Source: Isoetes taiwanensis (lineage: Eukaryota > Streptophyta > Lycopodiopsida > Isoetales > Isoetaceae). From it: a stretch of DNA of 64,000 nt. The notes below the pieces were generated by a model. It did not search any database and was not told where the DNA came from. It worked only from the letters and a program-made list of their open reading frames with translations. Both the position numbers and the translations under genes were made by a program. The stretch is from NCBI GenBank assembly GCA_021234155.1, contig JAJEKV010000006.1, positions 2,455,815 to 2,519,814 of the forward strand, read 5' to 3'. Shown here in pieces: positions 19,830-31,745 of this stretch; within the stretch, counting starts at the first letter, position 1; each line of letters starts with the position of its first letter.

Positions 19830-22800
19830 TGACCTTTCCAACTTCTTTCGGCTTTTGAAGTCTTTGGAATTGTTTCAAATAATGCGCAAAGGGTGGTGCC
19901 TCAAGATTAGCTACTCAATAAATTAAGATGAATTCTACTTCTTCGCATGAAATGACCGAGCATGTAGAGAAGTAACTCTATGTAAATATTGTCTTAAAAT
20001 CCATGAGCTAACAGAATTTGTATAGGAAATACCAAATGCAATGCAATATGCAAGAACATCATCCTGATGTCAATCTATGAAGACTAGATTGGTATAGGGT
20101 GAAATCACAACCCAATCCAATGAACCGAATCAATGTCATGGCATTGAATAATGCCAATATAGTCCACATTCAATCTAGCCAAACTCTCATCCACACTTCT
20201 AACAACACATTCAAAGATGAAATCAAAAAGCTTCAAAGATAACGGCCGCGATCAAAGATCGAAATCAAAAGCTTCAGCATAACGGCCGCATTTGGTAGAC
20301 AGAATATACCTCTCCCGTTGCACCTCCAACGCCTTCAATGCCTTCAATGCCACCGATCCAAAGGTCTCACAAGCTACCTTCCAGACATGCATCACAGAGC
20401 AACCATTTGGCGTCTTGCGTTACCCGATTTCCACATCGCCGCCCCAACCGACATCGGGCCACCGCCAATTTCGTGGTCGAGCCGGTTTTTAGTAATCACC
20501 AAAGATATGCTAGGCATATGCCGACATATACCTGAATATGCCCACATACCCACATAAACGAGGGTTTGCCCCCCTAGGGGCAACCCAAAAAGTATTGACT
20601 TGAATGGGAGTATTAATACGAGATCATTGCAAAGCTTGAATTTGCAAACTTTGGAGCTAGATAATTGGCTTAGAATATTTGCAAGCACAGCAAATGTACA
20701 ACTAACTGAGTATCTTCTTGCTTATCAAACATATCACGAGCTTTCTCTTTTTCCAAAATAACTTTGAAGGGATTACAGGGGAAATTGCACAGTATATGGA
20801 GCTCAAGCTTGACACAGTTAAATTAAAGTGATTCACATATAGGGATATTTATGTTCAATTACCAAAAAAGTGTTTGAAGGTGTGGTGTCTTTCTTGTGCA
20901 ACCTACATGCCCTCTAGCAAATGGAAACCTTATGGAACTCGTTATAGTGGTTGATGCATGCCGTTGTGCTTCAATAAAAAACTATTATAGATGTCATCCC
21001 TTACTTTGGTTATGCCAGAGCTGATAGAAAGACATAACTTTATACATTCTTTTCATATTAATACTATCTCCTTAAACCATTAGGATACCACCAGGAGTTA
21101 TATTTAGTGCAGCTAATTTAACAAAAGTATTACTCTGTTGATTTGAACTAGGAGAATTAGTCAAGAAGCATAATCATAATATGATAGAAGTTAGGATGTC
21201 TTATGAACTGGGCAATATTTCTTTCTGTTAATGTGCATACTCGAGGGCAAGAGTCCCTTATTGCAATGCTTATTGCAAACCTTATTATAGCAACTCGTGT
21301 TTTAGCATGTGACTTGCATTCTAGTCAATTCGTGGACTTCTTTGGTATTTCCATGGGGCATGTGTATGGACAGGTGATTAGCATCTCATTATATTGCCAT
21401 AACACATCAGTCTTATATTTTCTTACTAAAAAACTAATATTGTTCTTTCAAAAGCCAGTGATTCTTGATTTTCTAGCCAGCAAGATGATCTTAGCAAATG
21501 GCCTTGTTGTGGTGTCTCTTGTCATGAACCTATGTGAAAACGAGGAAAATACATGGAAAATATACAAGAAATACGCAAAGATTGGCAAAAAAATCTGATG
21601 TATATTGAATAATCAAGAATACAATGGCTCAAAAGCAAGCAGGAGCACAAAACAGATGCCAAGAAGACTCAAGACTGGCATTGAACCAGAATGGTTCGAC
21701 AAGGATGAGAATCCTCTATATATATTTACCAATTGTCTAGATAGCCGCCACTCCAATGGATGATCTCGCTAAGTGTCGCACATACACATAGATTCTGGAA
21801 TGTCTTAGAACCTCCTGGAAGCTCAAAAAAACATCACCAAAGAAAGATATATAGCATGCTTGTAAAGATATGTGGCTTTCAACTAGCGGGTTGCAAGTTT
21901 GAACCTTGTCTCATGCGATTATCTTTTGCATCCGTGTGGCGACTATATTTGTACATAGGGGTATAATACCCATATGGTCGTCACACCATCCCCCTCCTAC
22001 GAGGGCGACGAGTCTTTGGAGCTGGAGCTGGAGCCAGAGTACTCGAACTTGGCTTATTCGAATAACGTCGATAGAACTCTGCACTCTTTTCAGGAGCAAT
22101 CGTTAGATTCTCGCTAGATTCCCAAGCTCGAGCTAAAAAGCAACATCATCGATCTGAGCCATGATCCAATAAGGACCAAGGCGACAATAGTCAAGCTTAT
22201 TACAGGCATATGAGGTAGGAAGGTTCTTACACAGAAGGCAGACAAAGCCACCAAAATGAAACATAGGAACCTCCTGACGATGTAAATCCGCATAATGTCG
22301 ATAGCGTTCTTGAGCCTAGAGAAGGTGGTGTTGAAGATCTAATTTTCTCTAGCCGAGACTCAGCACTAGGATTAGCAGAGTCGTGTGCCATGGCAATAAA
22401 AAACCAGCAAGGATGTTGTGGCCCAAGTTCAAGAAGATCGGATTCCAGCACATGAAAGCATATATTAAATTATTATAGACAAACTCAGCTAATATACAAT
22501 TTATATGCTTTGCGGTAATTATATCAGCCAATATTGTATCTATATGATATGCAAGAAAAGCTAAGATTTCTACAGAAAAACCTTTTATATATGACGTCAG
22601 CGATCCACAAGATCACAATGGCAAGCAAACTTTTTGCTTTCACATATGTCTACCTCTTCAACAAGATCGCAATGACGATCTAGCGAAGCAGATTTCCCGC
22701 TTTTACAACCTATTATGCAAACATTAATTAATTTGAGAAATGTAGAATTCTCGTTTAGTACGAAATAGGTTGTCGGGCACCCATAGAGTGTCAAAAGTGG

Positions 22801-23690
22801 TTGTCCTTGACCAGAAGTTAGCATTTTTTTGCTTACAATTTGTAAGGAAATTATAGTGTGACGGAAATTTAATTTTTGGGTCCTTGCCATGCTCTTACAT
22901 TAACAAAAGTTGATGGTATAGAATTGTTGAAATCATTGTAAAGACGCAATTGTGAACCTTCGTAGCATAAAACGATATGATTGAAATTAGAGTTTTGCTC
23001 ATCAAAAAGCGCACAGCGATCCATTCAAGCATAGAAGTTGTGGTAAGATTTTCTTAATAACATATGTAAAAACAATATTTCGAAGTTTAAGAAATATATC
23101 CAGAAAAAAAAAACTTCTAAAACCAAGGCTTGACTTCTCTCGCAGATTGCCATTGCGATCTTACTAAGCAACTACATGGATTTTCTACCTCAAACTATTT
23201 TCACAGAATCGCCAGGGCGATCTTGTTGAGCGAATTCATGGATATTTTGCATGTAAACTACTTCCACAAATCGCTCCCGCGATTTAGCCAAGCATTTCGG
23301 TATGAGTTTGCAAGTATTTTTCTCTTGTACGGCCTGATACTCTGCAAAAGTAAAGTAGAAGAAGCAAGATTCATTGTCTGAAGAGGAAAGCAAAGGATAA
23401 AGTGAGAATCCGAGGTTAGAGCTCCACAAAGTCGCACAAAGATGTGGCAAGAAATCTCGCATAAGATCTTTGGCATGCATGCTTTGATGCTCATGCTATC
23501 AAATTTTTTGTTGTTCACATGGTTAAAGGATGCCAAGATTGCAGCATCAAATACTGAAAACGTGAAGCTTCTTATCATGATACCTAATCGTGCCTGCTAA
23601 ATTTTTAGGGGAAGCATTGCAGATGATTATAATGCATGCACCTAAGAATCGGTTTGTTTTCAATCTTTAAAGAGTTGTTATTTAGAATCA
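19830..23690. other. No gene seen; inverted low-copy repeat around 22.6 and 23.1 kb
   Basis: No recognised coding region. About 22,600-22,690 and 23,125-23,300 share, in opposite orientation, variants of CATTGCGATCTTxxTxAxG; the right side carries it two to three times at about 75-bp spacing. ORFs at 20.3-20.6 and 21.2-21.6 kb have no domain I recognise. Confidence 0.45.
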
Positions 23691-23767
23691 GTTAAGTCCC
23701 AAGTTATTTAAGACCCTCAGGTCCATATGGCGAAGATATTACAAGAGATATATAGTCCACAAGGCGC

Positions 23768-24327
23768 TTAAACAAGGGCACCTGTAGCTTCAAGTATTTC
23801 CATATTAACAAACAACTCCATTATGCCAGCTCGTTCCTTCCAAACATCCTTGAGATATGAATTAAGGAGATTTGGAGGCGTATTAAAAAGCTCTGACAAT
23901 GTGAATCCTGAATTGTTATGCTTACTTCTTATATGTTCATAGGCAGGACACTCCAAAAAAGTATGTACCTCTGACTCAATTTTAGGGTCAAGGCAGCTCG
24001 GGCAGTACCTTGTATGTCGAGGAGTTCCATACCACCTTCCTGTCTCAATGTGCAGATGATGAGAGGAAGTTCGTAGCTGAGAAATCAAGATTCTATTTTT
24101 CCTGCTAATATTAGATAGCAAGTAAGATTGTTCTCCATATGCAGCCATACTATTAATTTCACAGCAATATCATTTGGATCCCACAATTTGCCCAAGACTT
24201 TTGGAAGTATTTGCATGCGCACCTCTTTTAGTTTGGTCGACTCCGGCCAAGCAGAATCATCTACACCCCACTTTTCTGCCCATTGAATCACTTGAGAGAA
24301 CCATCCTCGTACTTTGGATTGCTGCAT
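23768..24327 (-). pseudogene. LINE-A C-terminal region with zinc-binding (zf-RVT-like) motif
   Basis: Two overlapping minus-strand frames carry LINE C-terminal text. The second has HHLHIETGRWY, RYCPSCLDPKIESEVHTFLE and CPAYEHIR, a Cys/His arrangement seen after the RT in plant LINEs. The related LINE tail at 44,030-44,359 shows the same motif. A frame change separates the two parts. Confidence 0.7.
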
Positions 24328-24612
24328 AGCCTAGAAAGGGAGACGATCTGAAGGGAGCAATTTCACCCGATTTACATATGTAATAGTATGGCATAAAGCT
24401 TCAGTTTCAAGGGGAATCAATCCAGTTTCCGCAAGCATAATGCAGTATGGAGTTTTCATTTTAGTTCCAAGCTCTTCCATGAGAAATTGTTTCTGCACCT
24501 TTTCAATCTTGTCCCAGCTTTGCTGATCAAGTCTAGGGGCCCAAGCTGAACAGCCATATAAAACGACCGCCTTAACTTGAGTGTCATAAAGTAATCTCCT
24601 GAGTTTCCAATG

Positions 24613-25740
24613 TCACAAGTTATTCACACGACAAGTATGGAACATACCATAAAGGGTTCTAAGCCCACCAGAAGCGCGTTTTTCAGCTGCCAGCTTCCAT
24701 GAATAATTACTTGCTACTTCTATTCCAAGGTATTTATAACTATGCATTGTTTCTAACTCACATTCCCCAATGGTGAATCGAAAAGTTTTTTTTGTGCCAA
24801 CTATCATGACTTTAGATTTTGCAACATTGATAGCCATACCTTTTTTATCGCAAAATCCATGTAGAGTATCCAAATGATGTTGGAGACCAGCAGCAGTTCT
24901 AGAAATCAAAACTATATCATCCGCAAAAAGTAAAACCTGTATGAGATATCTACCAACATTGACTCCAACTCCTCCCATACGTGCAAGCCACCCCTCAAGT
25001 TCATCAATATAAAGTCCAAAGAGAGTGGGAGAACAAGGGCACCCCTGTTTCACCCCAATCGTGCTCTGGACCTGTTCAGTGCTTTTAAATGGAAACGAAA
25101 GTTCAATGAGTACCTGTTGGTATAGACGCGCAACTGCCTGTTGGAGCTCTGGAGGAACTTGTAGCAGCTCTAGCCTATTCTGCAAGTCACCTCGATCAAC
25201 TCTATCAAAAGCTTTTGCCAGATCAATGAAGGCCAAAAACCGATTATGTCTAGTACCCTTTGCGCTTTCATTAATCACCCTTAAAGTGACTAAATGATCA
25301 ACAGTGGAATGATCATGGCGAAAACCTGCTTGTCCATAAGCGCGCTCGTTCTTCTCATCAGCCCAATTAGAGAGCTTTCTCTCAAGCATAGTTGCAAAGA
25401 GTTTTGCAAATACATTGCTAACCAAAATTGTCCGATAATTTCTTGCCTGGTTTTTATCACCGGACTTATGAATAGGAACCACCTTGCTTAAATACCATTC
25501 CTGTGGAAAGCCACAATGGAAAGCCAAATTACAAATGTCAATCAACTTATCATTTAAAAGATCACCTCCCCATTTAAGCAGCTCAGCACATAACCCATTT
25601 AGGTCTAAGGATTTCCCATTTTGCATCCTTTGTAAAGCATATGTAACATCACTCTTATCAAAGAGTGTAGTATAGGCAGTACCAATTTGCATTTCATTGC
25701 TATTAGCAACAGTGTATAGTTCTCTTATCCATTCAAGCAA
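24613..25740 (-). pseudogene. LINE-A reverse transcriptase
   Basis: Open for 375 codons. RT blocks in order: NGKSLDLNGLCAELLKWGG, WYLSKVVPIHKSGDKNQARN, GFRHDHSTVDHLVTL, FLAFIDLAKAFDRV (first catalytic Asp), GVKQGCPCSPTLFGLYIDEL, and VLLFADDIVLIS (the FADD catalytic pair), then NVAKSKVMIVG and YKYLGIEV. The RT domain itself looks intact, but the start and the upstream endonuclease are gone and the frame ends before the C-terminal region. Confidence 0.88.
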
Positions 25741-25875
25741 ACTTTCCTGTGCAATCTATCAGATCCAACTGAGCAGGGCCACCCATCTAAGCATGACAGC
25801 ATAATGCAGTTCACACTATTTTCCTCTCCTACAAAGAGAAGAATAATATATAATCATATTTATAAAAAAGTTACT

Positions 25876-27524
25876 TTAACCAGTTCGAGCTTCCACATCC
25901 ATAGAATCATTAACAGCAACTTGATCTACTCCCTGGTATCTCAATGCCACTGAATCAGGGACATCCACTGTAACAATCGTAGCAGATACTGGCGCTACAG
26001 AGTGAATTAATGCAGATTGAGGAGCCGAGCTATTTTTGCGACGTGCAAGCTTCTTGAAGCGTGGAGTAGTCCATCCTTCTTCCAATAATTCTTGCTTGTG
26101 AGCAATGTCCAGAAGACGAGATTGTTGATCCTCATTAAGAGGGTCTACTGATATAGACTGAGACGGAGATGCACTCAAAGAAGGCGATGGTGCAGAAATA
26201 GCTAGAGAAGAAGGCACACGAGCTGGTAATACTGGCGGATTAACTAGTGCAGAGGCAGATGGGGAAGAAGATGATACAACACGACACTCGAGTGAAGTGG
26301 CTGCTATGTGACAGGGGATAGGAGCAATTGGGGAGGTAGAGACAAAAGTACGCCTAGACCTGTAAGTAGCGAAAGCCTCAACATTAGGAAACATCTTGGT
26401 AAGCGGTCCATTAAGCAGACGTAGTTTGTACTTAAAAAAAAGTGGGCCACTTTTGACCACTACTGACTGGGGAATAGAGACACAAGTAGGAAGAGATACA
26501 CAAATTCGAGGACCATTAACAATAGAATGGGCAAGATGCATACCCAATCCATTGGCAATAGCAATCATAAAATCAGACACTCACAGTTCTAGTGGAAAAT
26601 CCTCTAAGGCAAGCCAACAAGGCATGCGCAATGCACCAGACTTACTTGGCAAGAATCCAGGAGAATACACCTGATATAGAAGATAATGTCCCCAAAGAGG
26701 ATCAACACCACGCTCCACAAGCCTGTCAACTGCAAGTGAGGAGTCAAACATGACCAGGAAGAAATTATTATCTTTATCCAAAACTTTTAGAGACGCATAG
26801 TGAGGAAGACCCAGTCTCTGAAGGTGATGTTTAAGCCAGAATCCAACCCTTCTGAGATCCAAAAACTGTCCAGTGAAATGGCAAACAACTGCATGAGACA
26901 CAAGGTTTTGAACACACTACAAATGAGCATTATGATCAATTTCGACAACCGGTAGGCCAGCCTGTGTAAAAGCATTTGAACACTGTTGTGTCTCATAGAA
27001 TACACCTTCAGGAGGCAACTGAACATCCATACGATCATTTTGTGCTTGTAACTCATTTAGATACGAGCTCAATTCTTTCTTGTTATTCTGTACCATAATA
27101 TTCAATGCAGCAGATACACGAGCACATTGTATGTCAAATCACGTTTGATCCAATCGCTAAATCGTGTAGAAGGCGTCCTAGCCACAGCATCGGAAGAACC
27201 CCAAGGAGCAGAAGGAGCAGACACACTCCCAGCAGAAGTCGACAAACAAGAAGCAGAAGCAATAGTAGAAGTATTTACAGTGGTCTCTACTTGAGAAGTA
27301 GACAAAGGTGCAGATTTAGAAAGAGGGGGAAAGTGCTGCAAGCTTGTACTCATATCAAGAAGAGAAGGGTCAAAAGCAAGAGGATTGAGGCGAGAATTAT
27401 TGGGTAAATTAGGAAACGGCAAAGGAGAATTCATATCATGCGCAAAAGAAGAAGCAGAAGCACCACCTAGCACTTTCTTGGCGGACGAACGTGTTTCCGA
27501 AGCTGGCGAACTAGGGTTTGCCAT
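25876..27524 (-). pseudogene. LINE-A ORF1 (DUF4283-like nucleic-acid-binding protein), broken
   Basis: Begins MANPSSPASETRSSAKK at 27,524 with a long Ser/Pro/Ala-rich N-terminus. After a frameshift near 27,105 it contains VVCHFTGQFLDLRRVGFWLK, DNNFFLVMFDSSLAVDRLVE and GHYLLYQVYSPGF, the pattern of the DUF4283 domain common in plant LINE ORF1 proteins. In-frame stops fall at about 26,916 and 26,581. The C-terminal part is again Ser/Pro-rich. ORF1 would bind element RNA. Confidence 0.7.
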
Positions 27525-27540
27525 GGTAGCCGAAATCTGT

Positions 27541-28650
27541 AAACTCTAAATCCGTCCCAGATAGACACAATAAAACTGTATGAATTATACACTAATGGAA
27601 AGCTCACATCTCTAGCTTTCCAACGCACTAAAAAACACCCGAATCTGACACCCGAGCCAGAAGTTATGAAGAAAACCGCGTCGAGACCCTACATGGCGGC
27701 CATCACAGCGCCCATCCCAGGTCACCCTGCCCAAGACCTAAATGGTCATGACTCTCTTAGAATGCATCTATGGCTATGAAGATGGACGATTTTGCTTCTT
27801 GGCAACAATGGTAGCATCTTTTATGTTACATGCATATCCATAGTTGGAGCCAATGCCGATCTATTCCAAAGTCAGCCAAATTCAACCTAACGTCGTTTAG
27901 GTCAAAAACAACGATTTTTCCCCCACTTTTGTATGTATTTTAGGACATAGATGTTGTTTCTGTAAAATCACAACAGTTTTGTAATCGGCGAAACTTCTAA
28001 ATCTTCTTTGAGTTCCAAAACTCTCTATTCCGACCATAGCCTGGGGCAGCAGAGCCGGATCATCCCTTCTTTCAGTCCAATCAACCCTTGCATTGCTATA
28101 TCATAATGCATGTAGATTTTTCAAGAGGTAAGATTTCTCCAGACGTTTTCTCTTAGCACAGTTGCTAGATGTATTTTTAGAGTAGATTGGACTTGTTTGT
28201 CTCTGAGGCATTTTATTCTAGAATTGCTTGTAAAGATATGGAATTTTATGTCGTTTGCAGAAGCAATAGAGGCGCCACACCTTTGGAAGACCCAGATACT
28301 TTAGAACTTGAAAGGCGAATGGATACAACGGAATGTTAGCTTACTGAGGAACGCGTCCTTATGGATATGCTTGTTCTTATTTGCTGCAGTGTTGCTAAAT
28401 AGAATTGTATCTTTGTTATCCCATTTAGTAGATGTCAGAAGTTGCAGATCAATCTACACCATAGATCGAGATTCTCGTGAGGGGGCGAGCGATATATATG
28501 TTTCTTCTCATTCGGCGTTCTTCTCACAGCAGTATAGTAGCATGGGCAACCCTCCCGTCCCACCCTACTTTTTTTCCTCTTTTTCGTGTACCATCGACTC
28601 AGGTGTCATCTATGTTAAGAAATTTCATTATGTCTCTCTTTTTTAAGCAA
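27541..28650. other. No gene seen; possible LINE-A 5' leader
   Basis: Noncoding text upstream of LINE-A ORF1. A plus-strand ORF at 28,308-28,646 has no recognised domain and was not accepted. Confidence 0.4.
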
Positions 28651-28669
28651 GTTATTATTATTTATATGT

Positions 28670-28895
28670 GTCTGGCACGCGGGATAAGCCCCTCCTTATT
28701 ATAGAGGTTTTTTGTCGTGTGGCACGCATGACCGCCCCTTCTGGAAGTTTTCTTTTCAAATTCTTTCAAGTTATTTTCAAAGTTATATATTTTCGCGTGG
28801 CACGTATGACCAACCCCTCCTTGTTATAGAGGTTTATTGTCGTGTGGCACGCATGACCAGCCCCTTTGGAGGTTTTTCAAAAGTTCTTTCTGTTA
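28670..28895 (+). repeat. Imperfect tandem repeat of a GGCACGxxTGACC module
   Basis: Four related units: GGCACGCGGGATAAGCCCCT, GGCACGCATGACCGCCCCTT, GGCACGTATGACCAACCCCT and GGCACGCATGACCAGCCCCT, followed by a GGAGGTTTT or TAGAGGTTT box. The same module occurs once in reverse at about 29,757-29,795 (and its duplicate 30.7 kb). Confidence 0.7.
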
Positions 28896-29126
28896 TGTTA
28901 ATATTCTTATTTTATGCTCTATGGTTTTCGTTGTCATCGTCATTCATTTCAGGACGCATGCCACTAGCTTCACGACAGGAGTTCAAGCCATCCATATGTT
29001 GTGCTTATCAATAAAACTTATGGGTACTTGCGTTTATATTTTCAGGATTAGAAACATCAAGGGACATACATATTTCCTCTTCGCTCAGTACTGGTCCGGT
29101 GCTTCATGCAATACCTCGAGAACATT

Positions 29127-29198
29127 GACGATCGTTTCTTATTAGGGTTTTCCCCAAAAACTTGAAAGGGGAGGGGTTTATCCCGATAAGAAACTGTC
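29127..29198 (+). other. Conserved stem-loop module, copy S1
   Basis: Outer stem GTTTCTTAT (29,134-29,142) pairs with ATAAGAAAC (29,186-29,194), extended by GAC/GTC. The enclosed part has the GTTTT...AAAAC hairpin, a GAAAGG box and a GGGG...CCC hairpin shared with copies S2 and S3, whose outer stems have different sequences. Confidence 0.65.
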
Positions 29199-29503
29199 GC
29201 CACTCTTCTCACCTTTTCCTCACCCTATCATGATATTATCATCATTTTCTCTTTATATGGGGTACTCCGATACTGTGCCTATGGTCGGCTATCCCCCTCA
29301 TTTCACAACTTATAAACCCAATGTATACTGTTGCTGTGATGAATGAAAAGCCTATCTATCGGTAGGTATGCCCTTTCATTCATTCGTCTCAACAGGTGTT
29401 TTACATTGGTTGAGAGTGGGTAGCCGCACATCGCAGGCTACCAAAAAACTAATTATAAATTATTACAAATATGCCATTAAAAATAACTCCTCGATGAAGT
29501 TGT

Positions 29504-30414
29504 TAACATAACAAAGTATGATGAGATGTTGGATGCCGTGCCTGCTGAAGGCTTATCACCGGGATTAAAAAATCCCGCCCTTTCGGGTTTTCGAGGAAAA
29601 ACCCTAGTGGTAAGCCCTCAGCAAAGGGCTTGAACTATCGTCAGGCTACTACAATGGTCCCCAAAAAATATGAATATTGACGAAGACAGAAATCGCATGC
29701 TAACTGAATCCCTGCACAACGTAAACACTAAAACATATACATGAGATAAAAAAAAACCTCCAAAATAAAAAGGACTGGTCACACGTGCCATGCAAAATAA
29801 TAAACATAACATAAATAGAGAGAGAGGGAGATAATTAATTGATTATACATAATTAAAAGGGGAAGAGGCGTGGGTTCAAGAGGAAGAGAAAGAAAACTGA
29901 TGAACAACGAAGAAGAAACGCTGATTTGAGAAGCTGAAGAAGACTCCTGCTATAAAAAAACTAAACAGAGGTCCAAAACTGATCAAGTGAAGATCCCTAG
30001 TGAACAATATAGCAAAATATTATTTGTCTCATAAAAACTTTCCATAGGAGTTTATTATGAGTCTTGGGCATCATCTGGAGGTGGTCTGTTAGAGCCTAAA
30101 CTCTAACCTTGCAAGAAGGATGGAAAACCAATACTCCAAGCTTCAACTTACCAAATCTATGCAATGCACAACATCATCTCCATAGATAGATCAAGCAAAA
30201 TACTCTCTCTCAATACATCGTCTCTCTGTTCTTCTCCCTGCTCAGATAACACAGTGATGATCATGCCCCCACAATGCATATGTGCAAATATCCTGCACGC
30301 GTGCATGTGCGTATACCACTCCATATACAGTATACGATCTTCTATACCACCTCAATAGTGGTAAATGTGGTGAGTGTGATGAGTGGTGACGAGTGTGGTG
30401 AGTGGTGACCGCCC
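29504..30414 (+). repeat. 911-bp tandem duplication, first unit
   Basis: Repeated with few changes at 30,415-31,328. The unit runs from TAACATAACAAAGTATG through an inverted stem-loop module, a GGCACG module, a purine-rich tract and an LTR. The junction carries TAACAT on both sides. Confidence 0.9.
29544..29622 (-). other. Conserved stem-loop module, copy S2
   Basis: In minus sense GCTGAGGGCTTACCAC pairs over 16 bp with GTGATAAGCCTTCAGC (two G-U pairs). Inside lie the hairpin GGGTTTT/AAAACCC, GAAAGGG, and GGGATT-TTTT-AATCCC. Confidence 0.7.
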
Positions 30415-30419
30415 TAACA
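30087..30419 (+). repeat. 333-bp LTR, first copy
   Basis: Begins TGTTAGAGCCTAAACTC and ends CCGCCCTAACA. Preceded by the purine-rich GGAGGTGGTC. It is followed not by a primer site but by the start of the second tandem unit. Confidence 0.7.
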
Positions 30420-31328
30420 TAACAAAGTATGATGAGATGTTGGATGACGTGCCTGCTGAAGGCTTATCACCGGGATTAAAAAATCCCGCCCTTTCGGGTT
30501 TTTGAGGAAAAACCCTAGTGGTAAGCCCTCAGCAAAGGGCTTGAACAATCGTCAGGCTACTACAACGGTCCCCAAAAAATATGAATATTGACGAAGACAG
30601 AAAGCGCATGCTAATTGAATCCCTGCACAACGTAAACACTAAAACATATACATGAGATAAAAAAAAAAAAACCTCCAAAATAAAAAGGACTGGTCACACG
30701 TGCCATGCAAAATAATAAACATAACATAAATAGAGAGAGGGAGATAATTAATTGATTATACATAATTAAAAGGGGAAGAGGCGTGGGTTCAAGAGGAAGA
30801 GAAAGAAAACTGATGAGACGAAGAAGAAACGCTGATTTGAGAAGCTGAAGAAGACTCCTGCTATAAAAAAACTAAACAGAGGTCCAAAACTGATCAAGTG
30901 AAGATCCCTAGTGAACAATATAGCAAAATATTATTTGTCTCATAAAAACTTTCCATAGGAGTTTATTATGAGTCTTGGGCATCATCTGGAGGTGGTCTGT
31001 TAGAGCCTAAACTCTAACCTTGCAAGAAGGATGGAAAACCAATACTCCAAGCTTCAACTTACCAAATCTATGCAATGCACAACATCATCTCTATAGATAG
31101 ATCAAGCAAAATACTCTCTCTCAATACATCGTCTCTCTATTCTTCTCCATGCTCAGATAACACAGTGATGATCATGCCCCCAAAATGCATATGTGCAAAT
31201 ATCCTGCACGCGTGCATGTGCGTATACCACTCCATATACAGTATACGATCTTCTATACCACCTCAATAGTGGTAAGTGTGGTGAGTGTGATGAGTGGTGA
31301 CGAGTGTGGTGAGTGGTGACCACCCCAA
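30415..31328 (+). repeat. 911-bp tandem duplication, second unit
   Basis: Second copy of 29,504-30,414, with small indels, including a longer A tract near 30,660 and a deletion near 30,815. Confidence 0.9.
30455..30533 (-). other. Conserved stem-loop module, duplicate of S2
   Basis: Same as 29,544-29,622, carried along by the tandem duplication, so not an independent copy. Confidence 0.7.
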
Positions 31329-31330
31329 CA
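30998..31330 (+). repeat. 333-bp LTR, second copy, followed by a primer-site-like sequence
   Basis: Ends CCACCCCAACA; TGGCGACCACAGTGGGA follows at 31,332-31,348, resembling gypsy primer sites of the TGGCG class. So the LTR belongs to a plus-oriented element whose interior is lost after about 31,400. Confidence 0.65.
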
Positions 31331-31745
31331 GTGGCGACCACAGTGGGAAAATGTGCCACTCCGTGGCGGAGAACCCACGACAAATATACTAATATGGTCC
31401 TTGGGACATGTCCCCAAATGACACGTTTACATGTATGTTTAGAAAGAAAATTACCCTCCTCAAATCTAATAACTAGTACAAAACAAATTGGTCCAAAATG
31501 ACAGTGATGAAACAGAGCCTCTGTACCTGTGGCAAACTTTGAAAGCTGATATCTTGAGTTCCAGAACTCTGTTTGACCTGCACCATAGCTCGTTGGATTC
31601 GTATCGCCGAAACACATCTTTTGATATGGGATAGATTGTGTATTGTGGAACTGTCACCATTTGTTTTTACAGAAAAATGACCTGCTGTAACCCAAAAGTT
31701 CTCCACAAATTCTCTGTAATTGGAGCTATGCCAAATTTGAATCTC

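Larger units (their letters stand above)
23690..27540 (-). mobile_element. LINE-A: non-LTR retrotransposon lacking its endonuclease
   Basis: Minus-strand order: ORF1 (27,524-25,876), about 135 bp of non-coding text, RT (25,740-24,613), C-terminal part with a zinc-knuckle-like region (24,327-23,768), then a short 3' tail. The AP-like endonuclease normally lying between ORF1 and RT is absent. ORF1 has one frameshift and two in-frame stops. The element is dead; no poly-A tail or target duplication could be defined. Confidence 0.85.

Noticed and set aside
26396-26674. Plus-strand ORF over LINE-A ORF1
   Set aside because: Shadow of the minus-strand ORF1, which carries the DUF4283-like pattern.
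30087-31330. Complete small LTR element (TRIM) between the two 333-bp LTRs
   Set aside because: No primer site follows the first LTR, and the same interior also precedes it; a tandem duplication explains the order better.
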